This document shows, in pieces, positions 1 through 9,276 of a stretch of 64,000 bases of DNA (the stretch's first letter is position 1; every line of letters starts with the position of its first letter). The notes under the pieces were generated by a model, which saw only the letters and a program-made list of their open reading frames with translations, did no database searches and was not told the origin of the DNA. Source of the DNA: DAHUXN01 sp963811805 (lineage in GTDB: Bacteria > Acidobacteriota > Terriglobia > Acidiferrales > UBA7541); NCBI GenBank assembly GCA_963811805.1, contig CAWESU010000003.1, positions 248,001 to 312,000 on the forward strand. The letters run 5' to 3'. The translations under genes were made by a program, and so were the position numbers.

Positions 1-1057
1 CGAAGTCGGTGATGAGAATCGGCGCATGCTCGCCCAATACTGGCTTTTGATAATGCTTGTACGCGAAGAATCCGCCCGCTCCCAGCGCCACGCAAGCCGC
101 GGCAATCCACAATTTCCTGTTGGCGAATAAACTGTTCTTCGCCGCGGGGAGCGCGCGCACCGTCAGTGTTTTTTGCTCTTGCTCTCGCTGCACTTCCTGC
201 AAATCCGCAAGCACGTCCGCCGCGCTGGCGTACCGCTCCGCGGGCCCCTTGGCCAGCATCCGCGCAACGATCGTCTCGAGTTTTTGCTGAACCTCCGCGT
301 TCGATTTGCCGATCGGAGCGGGCGTATGGTTCAGGATGCGATGGCACGTTTCCAGAAATGTGGGCCCTCGAAACGGATGCCGACCGGTCAGCGCTTCATA
401 AAACACAATTCCCATGGAGAAAATATCCGCGCGATCGTCGGACGGCTTCTGTTCAATGATCTCCGGCGCCATGTAAATCACCGTTCCCATCAGGCCGTCT
501 TGTGTGAGCGAGTCGAGCGTCGTTCCTTCCGTGTCGCCGGGTAGCCGTCGCGCTACGCCAAAATCCAAAATCTTCACCTGCTCGTTGCGCGTCAGCAGGA
601 TGTTTTCCGGCTTGATGTCGCGGTGCTGAATCCCGCCGCGGTGCGCGGCGTCAAGCCCCGCAACGCACTGCAGGGCAATCGGTAGGAACTCTGCCACCAG
701 GAGCGGCCCCCGCATCCGGTCGCGCAAGCTCTGCCCTTCGACGTACTCCATCACCAAAAAAATCTCGTGGTGCTCCTCGAAGGCGTCATGAATCGCGGCA
801 ATGTGCGGATCGTTCAGCCGCGACGCGCACAGCGCCTCTTTCCACAAACGCTCCCGCGATTTTTCATTCGTCCACAGATCGGCGGCGACCCGTTTCAGCG
901 CCACCGTGCGATGCAGCTTGGTATCCCGAGCGCGATACACTTCGCCCATTCCACCGGCTCCCAGGCGCGCATCGATCACAAACCTTCCCACAGTCTTGCC
1001 TGTGAGGTCTCGAGCCGTCGCCGGCCTCGCTGAAGCTGAAGTGGATTGCTTCGTCAC
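1..1057 (-). CDS. Ser/Thr protein kinase (PknB type), 3' part outside window
   Basis: Reading leftward from a GTG at 1057 gives an uninterrupted frame to the window edge. It encodes a eukaryotic-type protein kinase that phosphorylates Ser/Thr on unknown targets. Visible landmarks are the glycine loop GAGGMGEVY, the ATP lysine in VALKRV, the catalytic HRDIKPEN, the metal-binding DFG and the APE segment as MAPE. After the catalytic domain there is a basic linker and one hydrophobic stretch (about residues 320-338), then ITDF, which resembles the start of the sensor/TPR part of acidobacterial kinases (inference). The start is chosen because the kinase fold begins about 20 residues downstream; no strong ribosome site is seen. 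The C-terminus is not in the window. Confidence 0.9.
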   Translation of the reverse strand, partial: MTKQSTSASARPATARDLTGKTVGRFVIDARLGAGGMGEVYRARDTKLHRTVALKRVAADLWTNEKSRERLWKEALCASRLNDPHIAAIHDAFEEHHEIFLVMEYVEGQSLRDRMRGPLLVAEFLPIALQCVAGLDAAHRGGIQHRDIKPENILLTRNEQVKILDFGVARRLPGDTEGTTLDSLTQDGLMGTVIYMAPEIIEQKPSDDRADIFSMGIVFYEALTGRHPFRGPTFLETCHRILNHTPAPIGKSNAEVQQKLETIVARMLAKGPAERYASAADVLADLQEVQREQEQKTLTVRALPAAKNSLFANRKLWIAAACVALGAGGFFAYKHYQKPVLGEHAPILITDF

Positions 1058-1239
1058 TGCTTCCGCCTATGGACGAAAACACTTCGCCATGGATAGTCCT
1101 CCGCGGCGAACAGGCCTTGGCATCCCGGGCCCAGGGCTATTGCCGGAAATGGTACGCCCCGCGCGCCCTCTGCGCAACCACCGCAGTCGTCTCGGCCGGT
1201 CGCGCGCTCTCGGCTGCGCATAGCCGAACCAAACTGCAA

Positions 1240-1268
1240 TTGCTATGGCCTCTGGCCGCTTCTATAAT
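1240..1268 (+). promoter_or_regulatory. Sigma-70-type promoter of rnpB
   Basis: TTGCTA at 1240-1245, a 17-base spacer and a perfect TATAAT at 1263-1268. The predicted transcription start, about 1275, coincides with the 5' strand of helix P1 of the RNase P RNA, so position and sequence support each other. Confidence 0.85.
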
Positions 1269-1274
1269 GGCTTC

Positions 1275-1794
1275 AGCGGGTGGGGCGGGTGATCGCTGGT
1301 GCGTTCGTCGCAAGGCGGCCGCGCTGGAGGAAAGTCCGGACTCCGCCGTTTTGGAACGGTTAGGGCGACGCGCCTGGTAACGCCAGGGAGTGGGATTCGA
1401 CGAGGATCCTGCTACGGAAAGTGCCACAGAAACCAAACCGCCGGTGAGGATTGCACTCGGCGGCCGGCAGGAGGCAAAACCTCTCGCTGGCCTGTTCAGG
1501 TGCCGCACAGGCAAGGGTGAAACGGTGGGGTAAGAGCCCACCGCTCCGATGGCGACATCGGAGGCATGGAAAACCCCGCGTGGAGCAAGGCCAAATAGGA
1601 GGGTAGGGCTGGCCCGGCCCGTTTACCCTGAGAACCGCGCAAGCGATTCGAAGGGCCAACCCTCGGGTAGGCCGCATCGAGCCTTTCGAGTGATCGAAGG
1701 CCCAGAGGAATGATCGCCACGCTGTGCTTTGCGCCGGGAGCAATCCTAACGCAATGCCCAGCGTACAAAATCCGGCTTACAGCCTCGCCCGCTA
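1275..1794 (+). ncRNA. rnpB: RNase P RNA, bacterial class A
   Basis: Catalytic RNA of RNase P, which trims tRNA 5' leaders. The universally conserved blocks are readable in order: GAGGAAAGTCCGGACTCC near 1326-1343, GGGTAAGAGCCCACCG near 1527-1542, the GCGTGGAGCAAGGCCAAATAGG block near 1580, AGAGGAATGATCGCCAC near 1703, and ACAAAATCCGGCTTAC near 1765-1780. The ends AGCGGG (1275-1280) and CCCGCT (1788-1793) pair as helix P1. At about 520 nt it is long for the class (E. coli is 377 nt). Part of the excess is a hairpin-forming insert between the GCCAC and ACAAAA blocks, where class A RNAs carry a variable helix. A weak AT-rich hairpin followed by Ts (1794-1810) may end the transcript. The exact ends are estimates. 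Confidence 0.95.
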
Positions 1795-1917
1795 CTAAAT
1801 TCTTTAGTTTCAGTTCATTTTTACCCGCGCCAAATTCCCCGCGCCTGCCGGTACCTGCTCCAAATCCGCCCTATCGTACAGTAGTCGCGAAGCCTTCGAT
1901 GAACTACTCTTGCAGTA

Positions 1918-2574
1918 ATGGCCACCGCCGCAAATCCGTTGGCCGAGAGCTTTTTCTGCGACCGCTGCGGTGCGCAGTTCGAGTCCAAGCATCGCGTCTG
2001 CGCGGGCTGCGGAACCGTGCCCACCCGCCAGTGGTTCCAGCTCATAAGCTTGGTCACTTTGTTCGCCGCGGTGGCATGCAACTCCGCGGTGGGATGGTTC
2101 CTGCTGCCCCGGCTAGCATTCGCGCACCGGGCAGGCAGGCTCTTCAGCACCTGGCTATGGCTGGACCGCAAAGCCGCCGTTTACGGATGGATACCCATCA
2201 TCGGCGCCTTGCTAGCGTGGGACTACTTCGTTTGGCGCCGAGCGAAGCTCCGTGGAACGCGGCCAAAAATCAAGCGCTGGGTGACGAAGAAACTGCTGAT
2301 GTTTGTGGTCGCTGCCGCCGTGACGCCCATGATTCCCTGGTGGGTGCCCGCCAATCAGGTACCGTATCAATTCCTATCGCTCATCGGCAAGTATAACGGC
2401 CTGCCTCCCACACTGGCTTGGGCCACCGTCGGCTTTGTGCTGACTCTGCTTTGCCTGCATCGCCAGACGCGCGATTCGCTGCTCGGTCGCGGGCATGCGC
2501 TAAGCCTGGTCAGTCTGGGCGCGCTCCTGTCCTTGCTCACGCTCACCGTAATTGGCTGGTCGCTGACTTACTGA
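1918..2574 (+). CDS. Zinc-ribbon membrane protein of unknown function
   Basis: 218 residues. The N-terminus has a CxxC...CxxC zinc ribbon (CDRC at about residues 14-17, CAGC at about 29-32). It is followed by about four hydrophobic segments (near residues 42-65, 88-102, 125-142 and 165-210) typical of an inner-membrane protein. No enzymatic motif is visible. The stop codon ends at 2574, directly abutting the stop of the convergent phosphoesterase gene. Zinc-ribbon-plus-membrane proteins of this layout are common in Acidobacteria but uncharacterised, so no function is assigned. Confidence 0.75.
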   Translation: MATAANPLAESFFCDRCGAQFESKHRVCAGCGTVPTRQWFQLISLVTLFAAVACNSAVGWFLLPRLAFAHRAGRLFSTWLWLDRKAAVYGWIPIIGALLAWDYFVWRRAKLRGTRPKIKRWVTKKLLMFVVAAAVTPMIPWWVPANQVPYQFLSLIGKYNGLPPTLAWATVGFVLTLLCLHRQTRDSLLGRGHALSLVSLGALLSLLTLTVIGWSLTY

Positions 2575-4095
2575 CTACCACGGCATCAGCCCAATCGGCT
2601 CGCCGCTGTTGGGGTCCAAAATCAGCATCCGCCGGGAAGCAGGGTTGCCCAGGTCAGGACTCTGAAAATCAAACATATTCAGAATCGAGCCGGCGAAAGC
2701 GTCGAACGATTGGTTGCCTATACGCCCGAGTTGCCAATTGTCCTCGATAAATCGTGTGATCGACGTCTGGTCCGCGAGCGAGTGGCCGACGAAATTCTCC
2801 TTCGCAAAGGGCGCGATCACCAGGAAGGGAAGCCGCGGCCCATATCCGCATCGATCCTCATACGCTCCTGCGGCCGCGGTGCCGCAAAGTCCGGTTGAAC
2901 CCAGCAGCGCATCGTTCGCCGGATCATTCGATTGATTGACGATCGGCGGCATCACGTGATCGTACCATCCGTCCGAGTCGTCCCACGTGATGAGGATCGC
3001 CATGTCCTTCCACTCCGGCGATTGCTGCAATCGGTTAATCGTATCCACAAGAAACTGTTGTTCCGCCAAAGGGCTCGAGGTCGAAGGATGCCCGGTCTGG
3101 TCCGCCGGGGCCTTCAGAAAACTCACCGCAGGCATATTTCCGGCGGCCACGGCGTTCCAAAAATCAGTTATGGCGTACTGGTGGTTCGCCTGATCCGTAT
3201 ATCCGATAGCGCCGACCGATGACGGCGGCGTGTGATGCGGATTCGCGGTCGAGGCGTAATACTGAAACGGCGTGTAGTGCGCGTCATATTCGCTGTTGCA
3301 TACCGCCGTTCCGCCGCTAAAGCTGGTTGGCGTCCAATCTCCGTAGAACCAGCCCCACGTGACTCCCTTCGCGTTCAGCAGGTCGCCAATATTCAGCCCG
3401 GACATTTGAATCGTCGTCGTGCTCGTATCGCAGTCATCTTGCACGGGATCGATGTTCGCGATCACCGAGCCGTTGAACACGTCCTTCGGCACCGATGCCG
3501 GAACCGCGCCGTTGGTCTGCCCGGATACCAGGTTCAGATGCCCCATCACTGTGGTTCCGAATTCCGTCGCGAAGAAATTGTCGCTGATCGCGAAATACTG
3601 CGCGTAATTCCAAAGCGCGGTCACGGTGTTTCCGTCGTAGTAGCCCATCGACAGGTTCGCCGTGCAGCCTGTGCCCGTGCCGCTCAGGATTTCCGAGAAC
3701 TCGTTTAGCAAACCGCCGTCATAGGCCGTCTGCTCATCCTTGTAGTGATTGTCATTGTCGCAAGTGACGGCCTCCGAACGGTCCAGTCGAAACGGCGCAG
3801 CAGTATCCGGATTATGCTGCAGAAGCGTCTGCGTCAGGCCGTTGACTGAAGGAGTACCAGGCCGCGCCACGAATAGCGGCTCTCCCGGCGGATTGAGGGC
3901 GCTCGGATAAGTGCCAAAGTAATGATCGAACGAGATATTTTCGTCGAAGATGACCACCAGATGTTTGATCGGCGTTGTCGTCTGCAACGGGCCAGCCGAA
4001 AAATTATTGGGTTTGCCCGGCTGCGCCACCACCAGCGCTGGATTCAAGAGCAAACCGATCATTAGGGCAGCAACAAAGGCGGAAATTCTTCGCAT
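2575..4095 (-). CDS. Secreted phosphoesterase, phospholipase C/AcpA family
   Basis: 506 residues from the ATG at 4095, chosen because GGAGG lies about 8 bases upstream and a classical signal peptide (MRRIS... to VVAQ) follows at once; earlier in-frame codons lack these. The protein belongs to the alkaline-phosphatase-like phosphoesterase family that includes bacterial phospholipase C and acid phosphatase AcpA. It shows the N-terminal metal/nucleophile region DENISFDHYFGTYP, the DDSDGWYDH metal motif and the conserved end RFIEDNW. It probably cleaves phosphomonoesters or phospholipids outside the cytoplasm; the substrate is unknown. It is a clear paralogue of the gene at 6390-7964 and is divergent from the multicopper oxidase. 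Confidence 0.9.
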   Translation of the reverse strand: MRRISAFVAALMIGLLLNPALVVAQPGKPNNFSAGPLQTTTPIKHLVVIFDENISFDHYFGTYPSALNPPGEPLFVARPGTPSVNGLTQTLLQHNPDTAAPFRLDRSEAVTCDNDNHYKDEQTAYDGGLLNEFSEILSGTGTGCTANLSMGYYDGNTVTALWNYAQYFAISDNFFATEFGTTVMGHLNLVSGQTNGAVPASVPKDVFNGSVIANIDPVQDDCDTSTTTIQMSGLNIGDLLNAKGVTWGWFYGDWTPTSFSGGTAVCNSEYDAHYTPFQYYASTANPHHTPPSSVGAIGYTDQANHQYAITDFWNAVAAGNMPAVSFLKAPADQTGHPSTSSPLAEQQFLVDTINRLQQSPEWKDMAILITWDDSDGWYDHVMPPIVNQSNDPANDALLGSTGLCGTAAAGAYEDRCGYGPRLPFLVIAPFAKENFVGHSLADQTSITRFIEDNWQLGRIGNQSFDAFAGSILNMFDFQSPDLGNPASRRMLILDPNSGEPIGLMPW

Positions 4096-4387
4096 CGAAA
4101 GCCTCCATTCTCCTTCTGTCATTGACACCATGCGTCCGGCTCAAAAATTCAAACCATAGCGTCGCGCAATGTAACGGCGTTTTATTTCGCTTGCATGAAA
4201 CGTGTGTGAATTCGCTGCAATGCGCTGTGACGGCGGCGCTGGCTGGCTTTTCTTGCGCCCGCCCCTTTTACCACGCGTTCATTTCGCTGTAACAATCGTG
4301 TATAAGAATTACGGCGCAACAAAAGTTCTGCATGGACGGGATCCACAGGCCGTCTCGCGAGCATTCAACCGGTTTGCTGGCCAATTT

Positions 4388-6199
4388 ATGTCGCTTCGGG
4401 GCACAAAAGACTTGCTGAGGACGGCGATTTTTGCGCTCACGCTCTTCGCGTTGGGCCCTGGCTCTATGTATGCGCAGCAGCTCGCTCCGCGCGGCAAGCT
4501 AGCAGCCTGCCGACGCCCCGCTCCCGGCAGCGTCGTCGCCGAACCGGAAGAAATCCGCAGTCACCACGGCGTCCTGAAGGCCGAACTCACCTACGTGAAC
4601 TTCATGGCCGCTGACGGCCAGGAAGAATACTGCTACCTCTCGAAAAATGGCGGCGAGGCCCCCACGCTTCGTGTCCATCCCGGCGACCTGCTGATTTTGC
4701 GTCTGAAAAACGAGCTGAAAAGCTCGGCGGATTTAGCAGGGAAGTCCGGCGTGCAACTCCCCGCCAGTACCGCCATAAACGCGCCCACAGACTCAATGCC
4801 CATGCCAGTCCAATCCCCGTGCGACGGCGTGACCATGACCGCCCTTTCCACCAACGTCCACTTTCACGGCTTGACCGTTCCTCCCACTTGCCACGAAGAC
4901 GACGTTCTCCGCACCATGGTCGAGCCCGGTTCGCGGCCCTTCGAATATCGCTTTCGCATTCCCACCAACGAGCCGCCCGGCCTCTACTGGTATCATCCTC
5001 ACGTCCACGGCTACACCAATGTGCAAGTCCTCGGCGGAGCCTCCGGCGCGCTGATTATCGACGGAATCGCACGCGCCAACCGCCTGCTCCCAGGCCTGCC
5101 CGAGCGCCTGTTCATTATTCGCGACCAGAACCTTCTGAATCCCAACGCTCAGCCGGTCCAGTCTGGCAACGTTCCTCCGCCGCTTGTGCTGCGCGATCCC
5201 GAGGGCGACATTCTCAACACCGGCACTGGCGGCGGCAAACCGGCCAAGGATCTCTCCATCAATTTCATTCCCGTGCCGTTTCCGCAATATCCGCCGGCCC
5301 AGATTCTTGTTAGGCCGTCAGAAAAACAATTCTGGCGCGTCCTTAACGGCTCAGCCATTACCTATCTCGATCTTCAGGTGCTCTCTGACAACGCTCCGCA
5401 ACCTCTCGGAGTCGTCTCCCTCGACGGTGTCCCTATCAACGAAAACGGTATGGCAGCGAATCGCGTCATCTGGGAAAGCCACATCCTTTTACCTCCGGCC
5501 GGCCGCGTCGAATTCATTTTCAAAGGCCTGCCCAAAGGCGTTCATGCCAGTTTCGTCACGCGTACTGTAGATACCGGTCCCGCCGGCGAGAATGATCCCA
5601 CCCGTCCGCTAGCCACCATCACCGTCTCTGGCGCTGCGTCCGAGCCCGCGCGATTGCCCGCGTCGGTCGTTCCTCTTCCGCGCTCCGCTTCTGTCTGGCT
5701 CGGCGATGTCAAACCGGTACGCACGCGAACTTTGTATTTCTCCGAACAGCCTCAGGACCCCAAAAATCCCAACAGCCCTACGGTGTTCATGCTCACCGTC
5801 GAAGGCCAGCCGCCCATGCCTTACGACCCTAGTTCTAGTAAGCCTAATATCATCGTCCATCAGGGCGACGTCGAAGACTGGATCGTCGAAAATCGCACCC
5901 GCGAGCTTCATGCATTTCACATTCACCAGATTCATTTCCTAATGCTCGATTGGAACGGCGTTCCCGTCGACGAGCCGTTTCTGCGCGACACCATTAATGT
6001 CGCCTACTGGGACGGCAAAAGCCCTCAATACCCTAGCGTTAGGCTGCGCATGGATTTCCGCGACCCGAACATTGTCGGAACGTTCGTCTACCACTGCCAT
6101 CTTTTGGAACATGAAGACGGAGGCATGATGGGAACAATTCTCGTCGAGCCGAAACCGGCGCAGAACACCGCGTCGAAAGATGCCAGCCACTCGGGGTAG
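4388..6199 (+). CDS. Multicopper oxidase (laccase-like), secreted
   Basis: 603 residues from the ATG at 4388, where a signal peptide (MSLRGTKDLL... to MYAQ) begins; the reading frame extends further upstream but that part is not protein-like. Four copper-binding segments are present: HFHG, HPHVHG, HAFHIHQIH and the C-terminal YHCHLLEHEDGGM, which supplies type 1 copper ligands His-Cys-His-Met. The enzyme should couple one-electron oxidation of a substrate (phenolic, metal or other) to reduction of oxygen. A promoter-like TATAAG at 4301-4306 with TTCATT 17 bases upstream lies in the divergent gap. It sits between two related secreted phosphoesterases, so a role in extracytoplasmic nutrient turnover is possible but inferred. 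Confidence 0.93.
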   Translation: MSLRGTKDLLRTAIFALTLFALGPGSMYAQQLAPRGKLAACRRPAPGSVVAEPEEIRSHHGVLKAELTYVNFMAADGQEEYCYLSKNGGEAPTLRVHPGDLLILRLKNELKSSADLAGKSGVQLPASTAINAPTDSMPMPVQSPCDGVTMTALSTNVHFHGLTVPPTCHEDDVLRTMVEPGSRPFEYRFRIPTNEPPGLYWYHPHVHGYTNVQVLGGASGALIIDGIARANRLLPGLPERLFIIRDQNLLNPNAQPVQSGNVPPPLVLRDPEGDILNTGTGGGKPAKDLSINFIPVPFPQYPPAQILVRPSEKQFWRVLNGSAITYLDLQVLSDNAPQPLGVVSLDGVPINENGMAANRVIWESHILLPPAGRVEFIFKGLPKGVHASFVTRTVDTGPAGENDPTRPLATITVSGAASEPARLPASVVPLPRSASVWLGDVKPVRTRTLYFSEQPQDPKNPNSPTVFMLTVEGQPPMPYDPSSSKPNIIVHQGDVEDWIVENRTRELHAFHIHQIHFLMLDWNGVPVDEPFLRDTINVAYWDGKSPQYPSVRLRMDFRDPNIVGTFVYHCHLLEHEDGGMMGTILVEPKPAQNTASKDASHSG

Positions 6200-6389
6200 T
6201 TACAGAACGGCGCGGCCCAACGTTGAGCGAAATTTTAACTGGCCTCTCACGAAGCATTAACAGCGGTCGCGTATTTACATCGCGAACGAGGTCGGCCCGG
6301 AAACTCCCACACCAGCACAGAGAGATGCGTCTCTCCTGCGACGGAGCCCACGGCACTCGGCCCTCGTACACTTTTTGACGGGAGGATTC

Positions 6390-7964
6390 ATGATTCGAGA
6401 GCATCATCGCCAGTTTGGCCTTCTCGCAGTTGCCGCTTTGCTGGTGTTCGGATCTGCCAGCCTTGCGGCTGGACAGGAAAGGAACGGGGCCGATCAAGTT
6501 CAGACCGCGACGCCCATCAAGCACATTGTCGTGCTCTTCCAAGAGAACGTCTCATTCGATCACTATTTCGCCACCTACCCTTACGCCACCAACCCGGGTG
6601 GCGAACCACAGTTCCAAGCCAAGGCCGATACGCCGCGCGTCAACAACCTCCGCAGCGGCGGTTTGCTCGACGACAATCCAAATTCCGTGCAACCTTTCCG
6701 CCTCGATCGCTCGCAAGCTTGGACCTGCGACCAGAATCACGACTACACGCCCGAACAGTTGGCCTTCGATCACGGCCTGATGGACAAGTTCACCCAAAAC
6801 ACCGGCACCGGTGGAACCGACGACGGCGTTGAATGCGACTACGGCCACGGTGCCGGTCTCGTGATGGGCTACTACGACGGCAACACCGTCACCGCTTGGT
6901 GGAACTACGCGCAGCACTATGCCCTCAGCGACAACTTCTACGGCACCATGTTCGGTCCCTCCAGCGTCGGCGCCCTCAACCTCGTTGTCGGCACCACATC
7001 GAATGTGACCGCCGTTAGCGGGAGCGCCGCCAGCGACATCGCAAATGGCGCCTTGACGGGTGCTCTCATTGGCGACGTGGATCCTGCCTTCGACGATTGC
7101 TCCACGTCATCGTCGCATGCCAGCGCCACCGGAACGAATATCGGCAATCTCCTGAATGACAAAAACCTCACCTGGGGCTGGTTCCAGGGCGGTTTCGCTC
7201 CTACCTCCGTGACCGCCGGAAAAGCCTCTTGCGGCTCAACATCGACGGGCTTGCCTCCGGTCGCAGTCACCGATTACGTCTCGCACCACAATCCGTTTGA
7301 CTATTTTGCAGACACCGCAAACCAGCACCATCTGCCCCCAAGTGACGATTCGAAGATCGGCCAGACGGATCAGGCGAACCACGAGTACGATCTGAGCTTG
7401 TTCTTCACCGCCCTCGACGAAGGCCGGCTCCCGTCCGTCAGTTTCCTGAAGGCCAAGGCCTTCCAGAACGGCCATCCCGGCAATTCCGATCCTTTGGACG
7501 AGCAGCAGTGGCTGGTCACCGCGATCAACGCCATCGCCAACAGCCAGTACTGGAAGGATACCGCCATCATCATCACCTATGACGACTCCGATGGCTGGTA
7601 CGACCACCAGATGGACACTGTGGTGAACCAGTCGGATTCGAACGACGACGATCTCGCCGCTCCGGGTTCCTGCGGCGTGACGCCTCCGGGTGGCAATCCA
7701 GGTCGCTGCGGTTACGGCCCGCGTCTGCCGTTCATTGTTATTTCGCCCTATGCGCGGCAGAACTATGTCGATAGCCGAATGACCGATCAGTCCTCGGTCA
7801 TCCGCTTCATCGAAGACAATTGGGGTCTCGGCAGGGTCGGCGGTGATTCCAATGACGCGAAGGCGGGCTCGCTCTTTGGCTTCTTTGACTTCAAAAGCGG
7901 CGATCGTGCGCCAAGGGTGATTCTCGATCCCAGCACAGGACGCGTGCTTCAGCAGATGCCCTAA
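6390..7964 (+). CDS. Secreted phosphoesterase, phospholipase C/AcpA family (second copy)
   Basis: 524 residues. The ATG at 6390 is chosen over an upstream TTG because GGGAGGA lies 5-6 bases before it and a signal peptide (MIREHHRQF... to LAAGQ) starts there. Family landmarks are QENVSFDHYFATYP near the N-terminus, DDSDGWYDHQMD in the C-terminal half and RFIEDNWGLGRVGG near the end. It is clearly paralogous to 2575-4095 over its whole length. It follows the multicopper oxidase by 190 bases in the same direction, so it may be co-expressed with it or have its own promoter. It is followed by a strong terminator. Confidence 0.9.
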   Translation: MIREHHRQFGLLAVAALLVFGSASLAAGQERNGADQVQTATPIKHIVVLFQENVSFDHYFATYPYATNPGGEPQFQAKADTPRVNNLRSGGLLDDNPNSVQPFRLDRSQAWTCDQNHDYTPEQLAFDHGLMDKFTQNTGTGGTDDGVECDYGHGAGLVMGYYDGNTVTAWWNYAQHYALSDNFYGTMFGPSSVGALNLVVGTTSNVTAVSGSAASDIANGALTGALIGDVDPAFDDCSTSSSHASATGTNIGNLLNDKNLTWGWFQGGFAPTSVTAGKASCGSTSTGLPPVAVTDYVSHHNPFDYFADTANQHHLPPSDDSKIGQTDQANHEYDLSLFFTALDEGRLPSVSFLKAKAFQNGHPGNSDPLDEQQWLVTAINAIANSQYWKDTAIIITYDDSDGWYDHQMDTVVNQSDSNDDDLAAPGSCGVTPPGGNPGRCGYGPRLPFIVISPYARQNYVDSRMTDQSSVIRFIEDNWGLGRVGGDSNDAKAGSLFGFFDFKSGDRAPRVILDPSTGRVLQQMP

Positions 7965-7998
7965 CCCATCCATCAATCTTCAGTAAAGCTGTCCACCT

Positions 7999-8042
7999 CT
8001 GGCTCGTCCCGTTTCGCCCCGTGGGACGAGCCAGTTCCTTTT
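7999..8042 (+). terminator. Rho-independent terminator after the second phosphoesterase
   Basis: Perfect 12-bp stem, CTGGCTCGTCCC (7999-8010) with GGGACGAGCCAG (8023-8034), 12-base loop, followed by TTCCTTTTTT. The T-run reaches the stop codon of the convergent NHL gene. Confidence 0.9.
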
Positions 8043-9128
8043 TTACTGTTGCGGCTCCAAAATCAGTTTCTGCACCCGCCAATTCAGCAGCTCCGCCACG
8101 TACAATTCATTCTCCGACGGGCACGCAATTTCGTGTATCCATCCGAACTGCTTGAGCTGCTTGCCCGATTCTCCCAGCATCCCCAGTACTTTTCCGTCCA
8201 AGCTGAGCTTGTAAATCCGCCCCGGGTACGCATCCGAACTATAAAGCACCTGATGCGGCCCCGGCGTGATGCAAATCGCCCACGGCGCTCCCGGCGCCAT
8301 CGTGCCTTTCAGCGCGCTAGGGTCCGCCGGCATGTTGCCAATCGCCGGACGCGCATTCGGCGGCGCCGGCACGTCAATCGCAATCTGCCGCAAAAATTTT
8401 CCGTCGCCGTCGAACACCTGTATTCGTCGGTTGCCGCGATCCGCCACGTAAACATTTCCCTGCGCGTCCACCGCGATGCTATGCGGCGTATTGAACTGCC
8501 CCGGACCTGTGCCCGGCTCGCCCCAGGACATCAGCCAATCCCCATCTTTATCCACCTTCGCCACCCGCGAATTGATGTACCCGTCGCTGATGTACGCATT
8601 TCCCGCCGCGTCCCACGCCACGTCCGTCACTTGCCGGAATATCCCATCCACCGGCGGCAGCGGCGACTTCGGGTGCGCGAGCGGCCCGGTATGCTCGTCC
8701 GACGCCTCCTGCTTGCGCCCAAACACCATCGCCACGCGTCCCTCCGGATCGAACTTGATCACCATGTCCGACCCTTTATCCGTCACCCATATATTGTCTT
8801 CCGCGTCGACCTTCACCGTGTGCGCGAACGACCACGCGTACAAATTGTGTCCGATCTCGCGGATGTAATTTCCGTGCGCGTCGAATTCCAGCAGTTGCGC
8901 CGCCGCCGCTCCATACGCCGGCCCACTCGTATTGCCGCGCGAAAACACAAACACATGGCCCTTCGCATTCACCGCCACGCCGGACACTTCGCCCAAATAC
9001 ATGTTCGTCGGCATCTTCAAAAAGTTTGCCACCGACCGGTAGGGAATCTCCGGCACCGCTTGCTCTTGCGCGTAAACCAACCCTGCCATCAGCAACATCG
9101 CCGTTAACACCAACATGCAGCGCTTCAT
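8043..9128 (-). CDS. Secreted NHL-repeat beta-propeller protein
   Basis: 361 residues from the ATG at 9128, which has GGAGG six bases upstream (another ATG at 9134 touches the GGAGG). A signal peptide (MKRCMLVLTAMLLMAGLVYAQ) is followed by repeated NHL-type blades such as HSIAVDAQGNVYVADRGNRR and VTDVAWDAAGNAYISDGY. The closest general resemblance is to the 6-bladed propellers of peptidyl-alpha-hydroxyglycine lyase-like proteins, but enzyme activity cannot be claimed from sequence alone. Probably periplasmic or secreted. It is convergent with the phosphoesterase gene and divergent from Ku. Confidence 0.85.
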   Translation of the reverse strand: MKRCMLVLTAMLLMAGLVYAQEQAVPEIPYRSVANFLKMPTNMYLGEVSGVAVNAKGHVFVFSRGNTSGPAYGAAAAQLLEFDAHGNYIREIGHNLYAWSFAHTVKVDAEDNIWVTDKGSDMVIKFDPEGRVAMVFGRKQEASDEHTGPLAHPKSPLPPVDGIFRQVTDVAWDAAGNAYISDGYINSRVAKVDKDGDWLMSWGEPGTGPGQFNTPHSIAVDAQGNVYVADRGNRRIQVFDGDGKFLRQIAIDVPAPPNARPAIGNMPADPSALKGTMAPGAPWAICITPGPHQVLYSSDAYPGRIYKLSLDGKVLGMLGESGKQLKQFGWIHEIACPSENELYVAELLNWRVQKLILEPQQ

Positions 9129-9276
9129 CTTCATCCTCCGCAACACAATCTGGCCCGTCTGCGCCACCTAGATATGCCCAATCGCATTGAAAGTACAGTC
9201 CTCTTCGCATCCACGCACTTTCGCTCTGTATTCGCCATATCAATAGGGCACGCCCCTTGGTACTCGGCCGCAGCCA

